Source: Polychytrium aggregatum (lineage: Eukaryota; Chytridiomycota; Chytridiomycetes; Polychytriales). From it: DNA of 64,000 nucleotides. Within the stretch, counting starts at the first letter, position 1. Each line of letters opens with the position of its first letter. Both the position numbers and the translations under genes were made by a program. The notes beneath the pieces are model-generated. The model saw nothing but the letters and a program-made list of their open reading frames with translations, was not told where the DNA came from and ran no database searches. The stretch spans positions 62,001-126,000 of the forward strand of contig NW_026516322.1 in the NCBI RefSeq assembly GCF_025602895.1, in the 5' to 3' direction. Below are positions 21,672 to 31,900 of the stretch, piece after piece.

Positions 21672-24093
21672 CCATCGATATTGGGACCCACCTCGAGCTC
21701 GCGAAGTGACGACCGCCAGGAAGCTGAGCTGGCGATTTCCGCAAGTCCATCCCTTGTCAGACCGATGCCAGAGATCTTCCAGACTGCTAGACGAGGACAG
21801 GCGTTCGCCAGCTCCTTCACAAAGACGCCGTTGATCTGCGCCTCGGGTGGCAGAAGATCCACTCCAAGCTGGACGAGGGTCGTGATGTGGTCGAGGTTCT
21901 CTTCTTCATCCGTATCATCCAGTGCGACACCGTCTTGGGCTGGGTCGGTGCGTGCTGTTACCCCGAGTGCGGCTGTGACTGAGCGGGTTGCTTGGATATT
22001 CAGGATGGACAGACGGGATGAATGCTTGGCGATGAGAGTCGCCAGACGCTTCACAGCCTGCTCAGAGTCAGGGCCATGGGTGTGAAGAGTAAGCTCTTGC
22101 AAATCCGGCAGATGAATCTCGTTGCCAAGGTCGTGGCCAGCACAGGCGTCGCCAAGGTGGTCGTCAGGCGAGCCGCAAGTGTCTCGGCTTGGCACAGACA
22201 GATAGTTGAGCTTGAGTCGCTTCAGTCCACGATTAGACTGAAGGATATGCTGAGCGAACCCAACCGAGTGCGGAGCGTAGAGGGACAGCTCTTCAAGATA
22301 CGTGAGCGTGGCTGGATGTTTGAGTGCGGATTCTTGGCCACCCGTTGCGTTTGGTATATGCTGTTGTCGAAAGCGGGTGAACCGAATATCCAGGGTCTGC
22401 AGCAAGGGACAGTGTTCGCAGAGCATGTTCCAGAGCCGTTCTTCTTCGCCAGCACCTCCGGAGGCCTCGTCAATTCTGAGCACGCTCAGATTCGGCAGGC
22501 CCCTGAAGACAGGCTCTTTGAGAGGCAAGCCTCGTCCGAGCCCCAGCAGTTGCAACGACTCCAGCTTCACGAGCCGGCAGTCGACTATCCCAGCATCGGC
22601 AGCTACGGCTTCGGCTTGAACCTCGATTTCGGCCTCAGTTCCGACCGACTCGATCAATCCTTGCCGGAAGCTGCAGTTGCGAAGCTCAATCGATGTGAGT
22701 GACGGAATGTTGGTGGTGAGCATCTCAACGACGGACGAGACCAAGTTCTGGCTCTTGGCTGCGATTTCGCCCATAGTCCAGGAGGTGAGCTCAAACAGTT
22801 CGTGCGAGGGCAGCTCGCAGCCGACGAGGGCTATCATCCGAAGGCCAGAGTGCCGGAAGCGTGTGAATAGATCCGCAATATCGTCGCGCTCAAGAGAAAT
22901 GAACTCAAGACAGAGCGTTTCTAGTTGTGGGTAGGCCAGTCGAATCCACTTGATGGCGTGCCTGGGAAGTTCGGTGTGGTCATCGGCCGATAGCGACAGG
23001 GACCTGATGCTGGAGAGCCGTGTTCTTCGAAGCCAGCCAAACGAAAAGTCACGGAGGGACTGGCTATGGAGCCCGCGAATGACCAGCGATTGAAGAGATT
23101 CGAGATTCACGCTGGGATTGCAGGACATCGGAGAGCTGTTCCCGTCATCCGAGTCCAAATCAAGTTCGTCCCCCGCAACAGAATCGTCGTAGTCCTGGTC
23201 GTCCCAGTGGCTGAAGCCGTCGACAGCCCATAGAAGCGGGCTATTGAGTTCCAGGTGCCGGAGGCGTGGCACATGGCGAAAGACAGCCTCGAGTCCGTTC
23301 ATTCGCAGCAGATGCGGCACCGGCATGACATAATCCTCGTTGATCTTGAGCGACACCAGCCCGGGACAGTTTCGGATGCCCAGCAGCACTGCCGAGGTGC
23401 AGCTGTCGATATGGGCCAGGGACGGATGACCACGGAAGGCTTGGGCAAAGCTTACGGCGTTTTCCATGTGAATCTCGGACAGATCTTGTAGTTTTATCTA
23501 GCAACGGGCATCGCCACAGACGGCAGGTGAGTGAGTGAGTGAGTGAGTGAGTGAGTGAGTGAGTGAGTGAGTGAGTGAGTGAGTGAGTGAGTGAGTGAGT
23601 GAGTGAGTGAGTGAGTGAGTGGCAATGTCAGGCTTGGTTCATGTTGTGTGGGCTTACCGAGATGCTTTGGAGGCGTGGGAACCGATTCGCAAACCGTTGC
23701 ATTCCTACTCGAGCGAGAGTGGCGTTCGCGCTGACTTCAATGTCCTGAGCGACATGCGCAATGAGGTCCGACAGCTCAAATTCAGTAGGATGCACGGTAG
23801 GAGGATCAAATCGACGACTGTACCCAGCGAATCAGGCGCTCCAGCGGCCTTGGCTTTCACGCCCTGGAAGTGCTTACCCTGGTATCGGCCAAGCAATGCC
23901 AGAAGATTCGACATACTGCCGACAGTCGCAGGCGCTCGTCGACAGGAAACTCCGACAAAATGTGGCAGACGACTTCTCCCGGAAGCTGCTGCAGAGCTCC
24001 AGGTCGGCATGGTCGGGGTTGACTGTCGGCGATCATGGGGGAGGGCGCCGCTGATGAGGGTCCAGATCCCTCGCCGGCATCGGAGCCGCTCAT
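21659..24093 (-). CDS. F-box / leucine-rich-repeat protein
   Basis: F-box proteins are substrate adaptors of SCF ubiquitin ligases; the F-box binds Skp1 and the LRRs bind substrates. Proposed exons are 24093-23878, 23774-23658 and 23497-21659, all joined in phase 0, 2172 nt in total (723 residues). Exon 1 encodes the F-box (about residues 30-72: LQQLPGEVVCHILSEF, then RLSAVCRIFWHCLAD). Exons 2 and 3 encode degenerate LRRs with L-x-x-L-x-L spacing (for example LRHLELNSP, LVSLKINE, LETLCLEFISLE, LSVLRIDEA and a C-terminal LRELEVGPNID). An acidic loop lies around residue 210. Intron 2 (160 bp) contains the GTGA microsatellite. The start was placed at MSGSDAGEGS; an in-frame ATG lies 18 codons further upstream. 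Confidence 0.8.
23527..23620 (+). repeat. GTGA tetranucleotide microsatellite, about 23 copies
   Basis: A near-perfect GTGA run. On the coding strand of the F-box gene it reads (TCAC)n and sits in intron 2, just upstream of the acceptor, where it may act as a pyrimidine-containing tract. Confidence 0.95.
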
Positions 24094-25445
24094 ATCTGTT
24101 ATTCGGAGCAGGCTGGGGGAGGCAGAGTTGCAGGGATCGAGAAGCAAGTGGCGGGAAGACTGCCTCGTGGCAGTATATAGCCAGCGGGTCTATTTTTGAC
24201 CTCCATGTATGGCACGATGATATTTTTAGATCGCATGGCCGAACGCAGCGAATGGTCATCGGCAAGCTGGAATGACCAAACAGCCAAACCTCATCGCTCA
24301 CTGATGGGCGGGCTGGAGCGGGTGGACTGGTTCGCCTCCGTCTACTCCGCACGACCAAGGCCGCTGGATTCCGCCAGGAACGAGGAGAGGGAGACACACG
24401 TTTGGATCTTTGCTCTCGCTGGTGCTCGGTTTTGGGTTCAGTGCAGTTCCTTCCTGGCTTCAGATGTCTGAAACTCGCTGACTGGCCGTAGGCCCCAGTG
24501 GGCAAGCCATGGGACTGCACTCCTGTCTTCGTTGGCAATCTCTTTGTTTTGGTTGGTTTGGGAAGCATGGTCTTGAATACACTCGGTCGATCTCCATGGG
24601 CGATGATCGACTGGCACCCAGGCCGCCTTCATCCACCCACGCCCAGGCTCGCAGGACAATCACCACGTTCGCCCAGGCCGGGTGGGCCTCAGCTGGACGA
24701 CCGCCGGAGAAATGCCTTGTCGTTGATTGGGCGGCGGGGCATCTCCCGGTCTCTCGCCTGCCGATTGGCTGCCCGTCGCCCCCCTGCATGTCCATCCTGG
24801 CCCAGCGCACATCATGTCTTGCATCATCTGATCGTGCAGCCCACATATCCAGTCTTGCTGTGGATCCCGTCTTCCAGCAAGAACGTCATACTGTATCCTG
24901 ACCGGCCGTCCCGCCGAACGGCAAGCCATCTGAAACCCCCCCCCAAGCGACAAGTTCCCGCTCGCCCGATATCAACTCGCGAGCCAGCCGACACCGGGTT
25001 TTGCGATCTGCACCCACAAGTCCTCTGATGGTCCCTGACGGGTTTCCTGGATCTTCCCGGGCTTCCCGGGCATGCGACGGTGATCCTCCTCATCTGCAGC
25101 AACCGAGGCCTCGCTTGTGTCCGCTGTGGGCGGCCCCTGTACTGAACAGCAGGGCCATCGCCGCCACAAGCTCAGATACTGACTGTTCTCACCTCCCTGG
25201 CTGGCGCCTCTCTGGCTGCCTCTCCGGTTGCCTCGGTGCCTTGTCCTGCTCCAGCATGTCGCATCAAACGCATCAAATGCTCTGACCAACGACCCTGCCT
25301 GGCGTGTGCAAAGGCCAACCGAGAGTGCAGTAATCCGTCGTCCATCCCCGCTCGCCGCCCGCCTGGAGAGCCTCTGCACACTTTCATTTGATCGCCGGCT
25401 CATCCGACCGCACATGAATCCCATAGGCTAGATAGCTTACGTCCC
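24094..25445. other. Divergent intergenic region between F-box gene and transcription factor
   Basis: 1.35 kb separating two divergent genes. It contains the left copy of a dispersed inverted repeat (24480-24615) and antiparallel frames without recognisable motifs, such as 25424-24972 minus. Presumably holds both promoters. Confidence 0.4.
24480..24615 (+). repeat. Dispersed inverted repeat, left copy
   Basis: Similar in reverse complement to 28462-28575. The best stretch (24551-24614, containing GGAAGCATGGTCTTGAATAC) matches 28525-28462 with scattered mismatches. The two copies flank the transcription factor gene. Confidence 0.7.
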
Positions 25446-28120
25446 GTGGTCCCTCCTCCTCCTCCTCCTCCTCCTCCTCCTCCAGCATTCGATATCCCCG
25501 TTCGCCGCAGAGGCCCTCGTATGTACGAAGACAAGATACCGCTCGACCCCCTCGATTCGCTGCTTCTGGCGACGAATGCCGGATCCGAGCCCATGTCAGC
25601 GCCGGCGTTGCACACCGTCAGCCCAGTGCAATGTCCGCTGCCACACTCGATCCAAGAGAGCGTAAGTGCAGCCTGACTTTGAAGGGCAATGTCTCGATAA
25701 AGTCGCTGGGGTCTGGCCAATCTTCCAAGCGGGTGGCACTGTGGGTCTGCTCCTCTGACGGCATCCTGGGCTATAACCATGGCGATGGAGGCTCTGGCTG
25801 ATGGATCGCGCCAATGCGATGGCAGGTGGTCCTCGTCATGACTCCCGGACGGCACCGGGGGTCTGCTCTGTGATCACCAATGCTGTCTCGCTGATTCCGC
25901 TCCTGCTCTGCTCATCGACAACGTTGTTCTTCTGCGCGACAATGCAACCAACCTCCCCTGCGCCGATGGCGACTCCAGCCACCGGGCTACGATCCAATGG
26001 CACAGAGAATCTGGTGTATGTGTCCGCCAATGCCGCCGTTGCTCGGCACATCCATTGGCGGGGACACGACTCGACCTGTCAAAATCGCGGCCAGCCATCT
26101 CACCGCTTTCTGTGTTTGCAGGGCGATCCGACCCAGAGCCGGTCCCGGGTGCCCTGGCGGGTCCAACGGCCGTTGGGATCCTTCCTATATCCGAGCTATA
26201 CTCCCGGAACGCTGCAGGTGTCGTCGAGCTCGACGACGATGCAGACGCTCGCATTGCCGATCATATGGTTCTTCGCAGCGAATCGCTCCCGTTTCCAGAT
26301 GCAGTAACATCCGGGCTGCTGGAGTCGTTTTTCAAGTGGCTCGGCCCAACCTCGGCCATGTTCCATATGCCCGAGTTTTTTGAAGAGTACCACAAGCCTT
26401 TCCACTCGGAGGTAAGCCCGGGCAGTCCCGGAGGTGCATAGTACGGATGTCCCCCATTCTGGCGTGTCTTGGCACAGCGCCTCCCTCTTGCCGTCGACGA
26501 TGTAGGAGATTGTCCAGGGTCGAAGGCCGGATGGCCGCCATACGGCACCAAACTAACCGCTGGACACGCTTGATACCCAAACAGACCTTTAGCCTTCTCA
26601 TCTGGACCGTGTGCATCATGTCTCTCTTCAGCGGCCAGAGCATGGCTGGCTTCGGGATCCAGAACCCCAACCAAGAACGAATCCGTCTGCAGACCCACTG
26701 CATGAAGGAGATAATTCGATTGAGTGGCCCTCCAGACCTATATCTTCTGCAAGCGCTTATTCTGTGGGCTGTGATCAGCACCGAGCGAGCGGATGTGGTC
26801 GTTTACCGGCCCGGATATTTCATCGGTCTGTGTCGGCATATGCCTGGGCCTTGAGCCTATTGACTGAACTACCCAGAGATCCTGGCTTGAACTGACTCTG
26901 ATCGCTTGATTGACACGCAGATCTGGCCATGCCAATAGCCTTGCGATTATCACTTCATCTCAACGTCGATGACCTCCGCGATCCGCCCGTTGACGAAGCC
27001 CACAAGACGTCGCACCGATCGACCTTTCTGATGCTCTATGTCATGGACCGGTTCGATGCTATGATGGCGGGTAGAGTGGTTCGAATTCATGATCAAAGTA
27101 AGCTTCTGTTCCCGAAAGCTCCCGGCGGCTGCATGATCAGGGGGTGACAGATCGAGCATCTCTCCTTGAGCGCCCATCGGCATCTTGTCGCTGTCTCATC
27201 GCCCCACCTGGATGCTCGCTGATGGAGGAGGTTTGGTTTGTCGATTGTGCTTCATTCCGGCAGCGATGCTGTGGAGAGCTGGCGAAACATGTGCCCTAGC
27301 ATGTTTCCACTCGCCTTGAGCTCTGGTTCACACTTTTGTTTGCACCTCTCTTCGCTGACACCAACTGGGCCCTGACTCAGTGTGGGATCCATCTCTGCTG
27401 GACCACGACTCTCCCGACCAAAGCTACCAAGGTCTCCACCATATCTTTCGGCTCAGTCAGATCGGCACTCCTGTCATCGATCTGCTCAATGGACCAAGCT
27501 CCAGACGGACTTTTAAGAACAAGCGGCAGGCTGGCTTGACATGCCTTGCCCAGCTCAACCAGTGGTGGAGCACCCTCCCATACTCCTATCGATATCCAAA
27601 TGCCTCTCATATTTCTCGCCAGTTCATCCTGATCCGATACCACAGCCTTCGCATCTTTTCCAACCGACTTGTGTATCCTCGATTTCCGCCCGCCACGATC
27701 GAAAGTGCCCGCGCCATCAGCGGCTTTGTGCGAATGATGCCGCAATTTCAGGTCATCCAGCTCACCTTCCAGCAGTCCGTGACATCTTACTTTGCTCTGT
27801 GCGCCGCCATGGTCTTTCTCGACATCATCGTGGAGCCTCTGGCGACATCCTCGCTCAACCTTGACCCTGCCTTCATTGTCGGCGAGCTCAACGAGCTGCT
27901 GATATGCTTGGATCGCCTTCGCAGCTCCTCCGTACTGTTGATCAAGAACATAATCAACAAGGCCATGCAAGAGCGCGACGTTTTCCAGCGAACGATCGCC
28001 TCGAACATCAGCGCCGGCACCGGGGAACTCTCGCTGCTGTTACTTGAGGAGTCTGATCGGCAGTCGTCCGGGGGCTCCAGCCCCAGCTGTGGAGGAGGCA
28101 CGGCCCCAACTGTATACTAG
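25446..28120 (+). CDS. Fungal-specific transcription factor (MHR domain)
   Basis: Nuclear regulator with the 'fungal_trans' middle homology region. Well-supported exons are 26122 (or earlier) to 26411, 26585-26825, 26921-27097 and 27381-28120, with matching phases 0, 1 and 1. Motifs in order are FFKWLGPTSAMFHMPEF, then a helical block with YLLQALILWAVIS, then IALRLSLHLNVDD followed by LYVMDRFDAMMAGR, and a long helical C-terminal part ending at 28120. A likely first exon is 25446-25661, starting MVPPP with a polyproline run from a CTC repeat and ending at GTAAGT. Its phase does not join directly to 26122, so at least one exon between them is unresolved. No canonical Zn2Cys6 cluster was found; only a C-x3-C-x2-C cluster is seen (about 26030). 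Target genes are unknown. Confidence 0.75.
25457..25491 (+). repeat. CTC trinucleotide microsatellite
   Basis: About eleven CTC units encoding polyproline if the transcription factor starts at 25446. An alternative ATG at 25521 would exclude it. Confidence 0.9.
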
Positions 28121-28983
28121 TATACTTGCGGCTAATAGATCGAATACGACTGTTAATTTGGAGTGATGGTGATGAGATACTCTGCAATTGCTCTGCCGCT
28201 GGCTTTTACAGCGCTTCCGAAATGAAATGGGACACCCAGTTCCGAGCCGGGACTGATGTTATTTGCTGAGAACTGAATATACGCACCCACCAATCGCTCC
28301 CATGGCCAAACGGTGTGCTCTGAGTGACTGGAAGCCAAGCGACTCGAGAAAGCCCGCTATCTTGATACCAAGAACCCATGGAGCTGCCCAGAGGGCCGAG
28401 TGAAAGCATCACACTCCCACATCGAGTGAATGCACTACACTCCCACATCGAGACACCAATACCAATCGATCATCGCCACAGGACATCGACCAAGTGTATT
28501 CAAGGCCATGCTTCCTAAACCAACCAGGGCGGGAAACAATCGCATGGCCTGTCCACCGGGGCATACGGATCAGCAGACTTGTATCGTTTCTTTCTGGATA
28601 GACTGTATCGTCATAAATCCAAAGCTTCGCGTGGTCGTTCATCGGCGGCCAGGGGTTTCCTGTATCAGCTGCACCAACATGAGCTGCCAAACTCCCGGCG
28701 ACTGGCCATGTGTATTCGGGGCTGCGGTGTTCGTCATGGTCTGTTCTGTCGGCCATGTTCCAGGGCGGCTGGCTCGACCCGCGGTCATGTGACAGGTCGG
28801 CCTGGTATACAAATGCCCTTTTTCGCCCGCATTCGCTCTGGCGGACTCAGCTGCTTGCGGTCGCCAACAGACAGAACCCGCCTGCCCCCTCACCATCCGC
28901 ATCCGCCGCTACGAGTCCAAGGCAGCGAGGCCGTACCTCTACCCAAGAAACCAGCGTGCGTGTCGAATCCGGCTCTCTACACC
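28121..28983. other. Intergenic region between transcription factor and Doa10 gene
   Basis: Holds the right copy of the dispersed repeat (28462-28575) and a duplicated CACTCCCACATCGAG motif near 28410-28450. The Doa10 reading frame stays open upstream to 28579, but without recognisable content. Confidence 0.4.
28462..28575 (-). repeat. Dispersed inverted repeat, right copy
   Basis: Reverse-complement relative of 24480-24615. See that entry for the matching core. Confidence 0.7.
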
Positions 28984-31900
28984 ATGTCCGGCAGCCCCGC
29001 CAGCAATCCCGCTCCGGCATTGGCTCATCGCCCACTCCCTCACCACGAGGAAGAAGGTAAGGGCGCACCAGAACCATGGCCAGCAGCACCAGCATCGGCA
29101 CCAGCACCAGCATCGACATCAGCGCCGGCATCAGTATCGCATGACGCAATGTGCCAGGGTTTACCTGTAGTGCACACGAAGCAGGGGCAATCGACCGGTG
29201 CTGTCGAGGCTGCACCATCATGGCCGATTCCAGGGGCTGGTGCTGGTGTTGCTGGACAAAGCTGTGGTGAGGGCGATCGTTGGCAACCATATCTTCACCC
29301 GCTCACCAACGGCCGCTCGCAACCAGATGTCTGTCGTGTGTGTCGCTCCCCAGCGACACCGACAGAGCCTCTCTTCCACCCTTGCAAGTGCTCCGGGTCG
29401 ATGCGCTATGTCCATCAGAATTGGTTTGTGCTCTGCGCTTGCTGTCCTTATGGCAACGTTTGCTCCTGTCGCTTTCCGATAATTTCTATCGCCGCCTCTG
29501 CTTTTGCTTTGCTCTGATGACGGCCGCCTGTGCTTGGTCCCGATTTTGTGTCGCTGACAATGCCGTGGTTGATCTAACGCCCTATCGCGATCTGCGACAG
29601 CCTTGAAGAATGGCTTGCTGTAAACGGACGGAGGTGGGCAGTCCATCACGATGAGGCTCCTTCAGCGGCGAACGGTCTGCCATATAGCTACCAGGCCATT
29701 TCTTGCGTGTATATTGATGAGCGCCTCTGAGTCGAGGCATGCACGGCTGTGGACACGCATCGGCAAATCGACTGATCATCGAGCTCTTCATCATGCAGGA
29801 AACAATGCGAGATCTGTGGCCACTACTTTTCCTTTACCCCAAGTAAGAGTCTCCGCCAACAGGGGCTGTTGGGGCGAGGCTGTGGCCGTCTGCGATCAAG
29901 CAGCTAACCAAAATCTGGTTTGGCTCTTTCCTGAATCGGTCTCCAGTCTACTCCGATGATGGACCCGGCATCCTTTCGACCGGGTTTGTCATGAGCGCCA
30001 TCGCCAGGAAGATATTTGCGTGGTCGTATTTCGTTGCCCGGACGATCATCGCTCTGGCGCTGTGGGTCGTGTTCGTCCCGTACTTCACCATCTGGGTGTG
30101 GCGGCTGTACTTCCAGCCATCGTCGCTGCTGGATGGCTATGCCGCTGCTACGACCAACGGCATCATTGCGTCGGTACGACTGTGGGCCAACGGCACATCG
30201 GATCTGACGGGATATGAAGCTGGTCGCCGGGACGTCTTCCGAATCCCCGTGTTTGGCTTTCCTCCCCACGATGATTCAAGCGTTCAGCATCCATACTTTT
30301 GGATGGAGTACATATGGTAGGATAACGCATGCTGTTCGTGTGTCTATACTCCTGCTGCAAGGCGTCTATCGCTGTCCTCGACATCGTGCTAACATTGCTC
30401 GCCTCTCTCCTTCCGGTCGCTCTGCCGGCACAGGAGCTTCCTTGTCGACGTCTTTGAAGGCCAGGTTCTGACAATGATCGCGATTCTGATCGGCGTCGCT
30501 CTTCTCTTTATCAAAGAGTATATTGCCCTGCATACCCACAACGAGCGCGTCAACGAGGCCAACCGAAACATCGAAAACCACCGAAGAGTGCAAATGGATC
30601 TTCCGGCCGAGGTGGATTTCCAACAGCCGGTGCGCGAAATCCCACCGCCGCCCAACCCGGCCGCTCCGCCCCGCCGATTCGGAGGACATTTTGGAGCAGC
30701 AACGGACCAGCATGGTCCGTTAGAGGTTGGCGACCAGCAGACGCAGGTGCGAGCCCACCGACCATCTTTGGATACGCTCCGCGTCGGTGATTCCGAGCCT
30801 GGGTCACCTCGATCCCCAACAGGCTTCCACCGCGATGGCTTGCTCGATCCAGTTCGGCTGCACAGTCTCCGGCAGGAGCTTGCTGATCTGCAAAACCAGT
30901 ACGATGCAAGTGTCCAGGCCCCCAACGACAACGATGACGATGATGATGATGTGGCCGCCATCACACGCCAGCGCTTTGAGAATCGTATTGCTGAGATTAA
31001 GAGGCGGCTTCGCTCCCACGACCTGGCCTACGAGATCGAGAGACGCGCAATGCCCCGCGGGCGAGTAAATCCGCCAGGCGACATCCGAGACGAAGCCTGG
31101 CCCCTCAAAAATGCCCAGCGCCAGCGACTGGAGCTGCAGGCCCATTACGAGCGGTATGGTCTCGACCTGAATGCCGATAATCTTGATGAATCCGGCCCAG
31201 GCTCAAGCTCGGGCGGGGGCTCTCGGTCGTGGCAAACGGCTCAATCGTCCTACTGGAGTCGAATCGTTGAGCCTCGCGGCTCGTTGTCGCAGTACGCTCC
31301 GCCTCAACTGCCTGCTGGCCGCGTGCCGCTCTCTCTTGGCTCGACGAAGGGCAAAGATCCCCTTGAGAAACACGGCTCACCCGACCCTAGCGCCGACCCA
31401 CAGTCACAAACGGCCTCCATTCCCTCTGGAAGTACGGCAAGCAGCCAAGATCTTGCGATCGAAGGCGAGCCTCAACCTGGCCTTGCCGCCGATGAGGCTG
31501 TTGAGGATCCCTATCATGGCCCTCCAGCCGACAAGGTCTTCTTGGAAGATTACTACGCGGATGGCCTGCTTCAAGACAACCCCACCAACAGCAATGTCAA
31601 CATTGGTGGCCGGTCCGAGGGAGACGGTGGACCCTCTGGCAGCAATGCTATTGCCGATAGCACTATTGACGACCAGGACGCAAGCGGCGAACCTGCCAAA
31701 GTCGATGCTGGAGATGATGCTGGAGATGATGCTGGAGATAATGCCGAAGACTCAAACGGAGGCCCCGAAGTCCCCAATGACGATGCCGAGCAGTCCGGAC
31801 ACGAGGATGATATGCCAACTGGCAGTCCAAACGGCGGTGATGATAAGGGCAATAGCGACGACAGAGGCGATGATGATGTGCATCAGAGTGACCATGAGGA

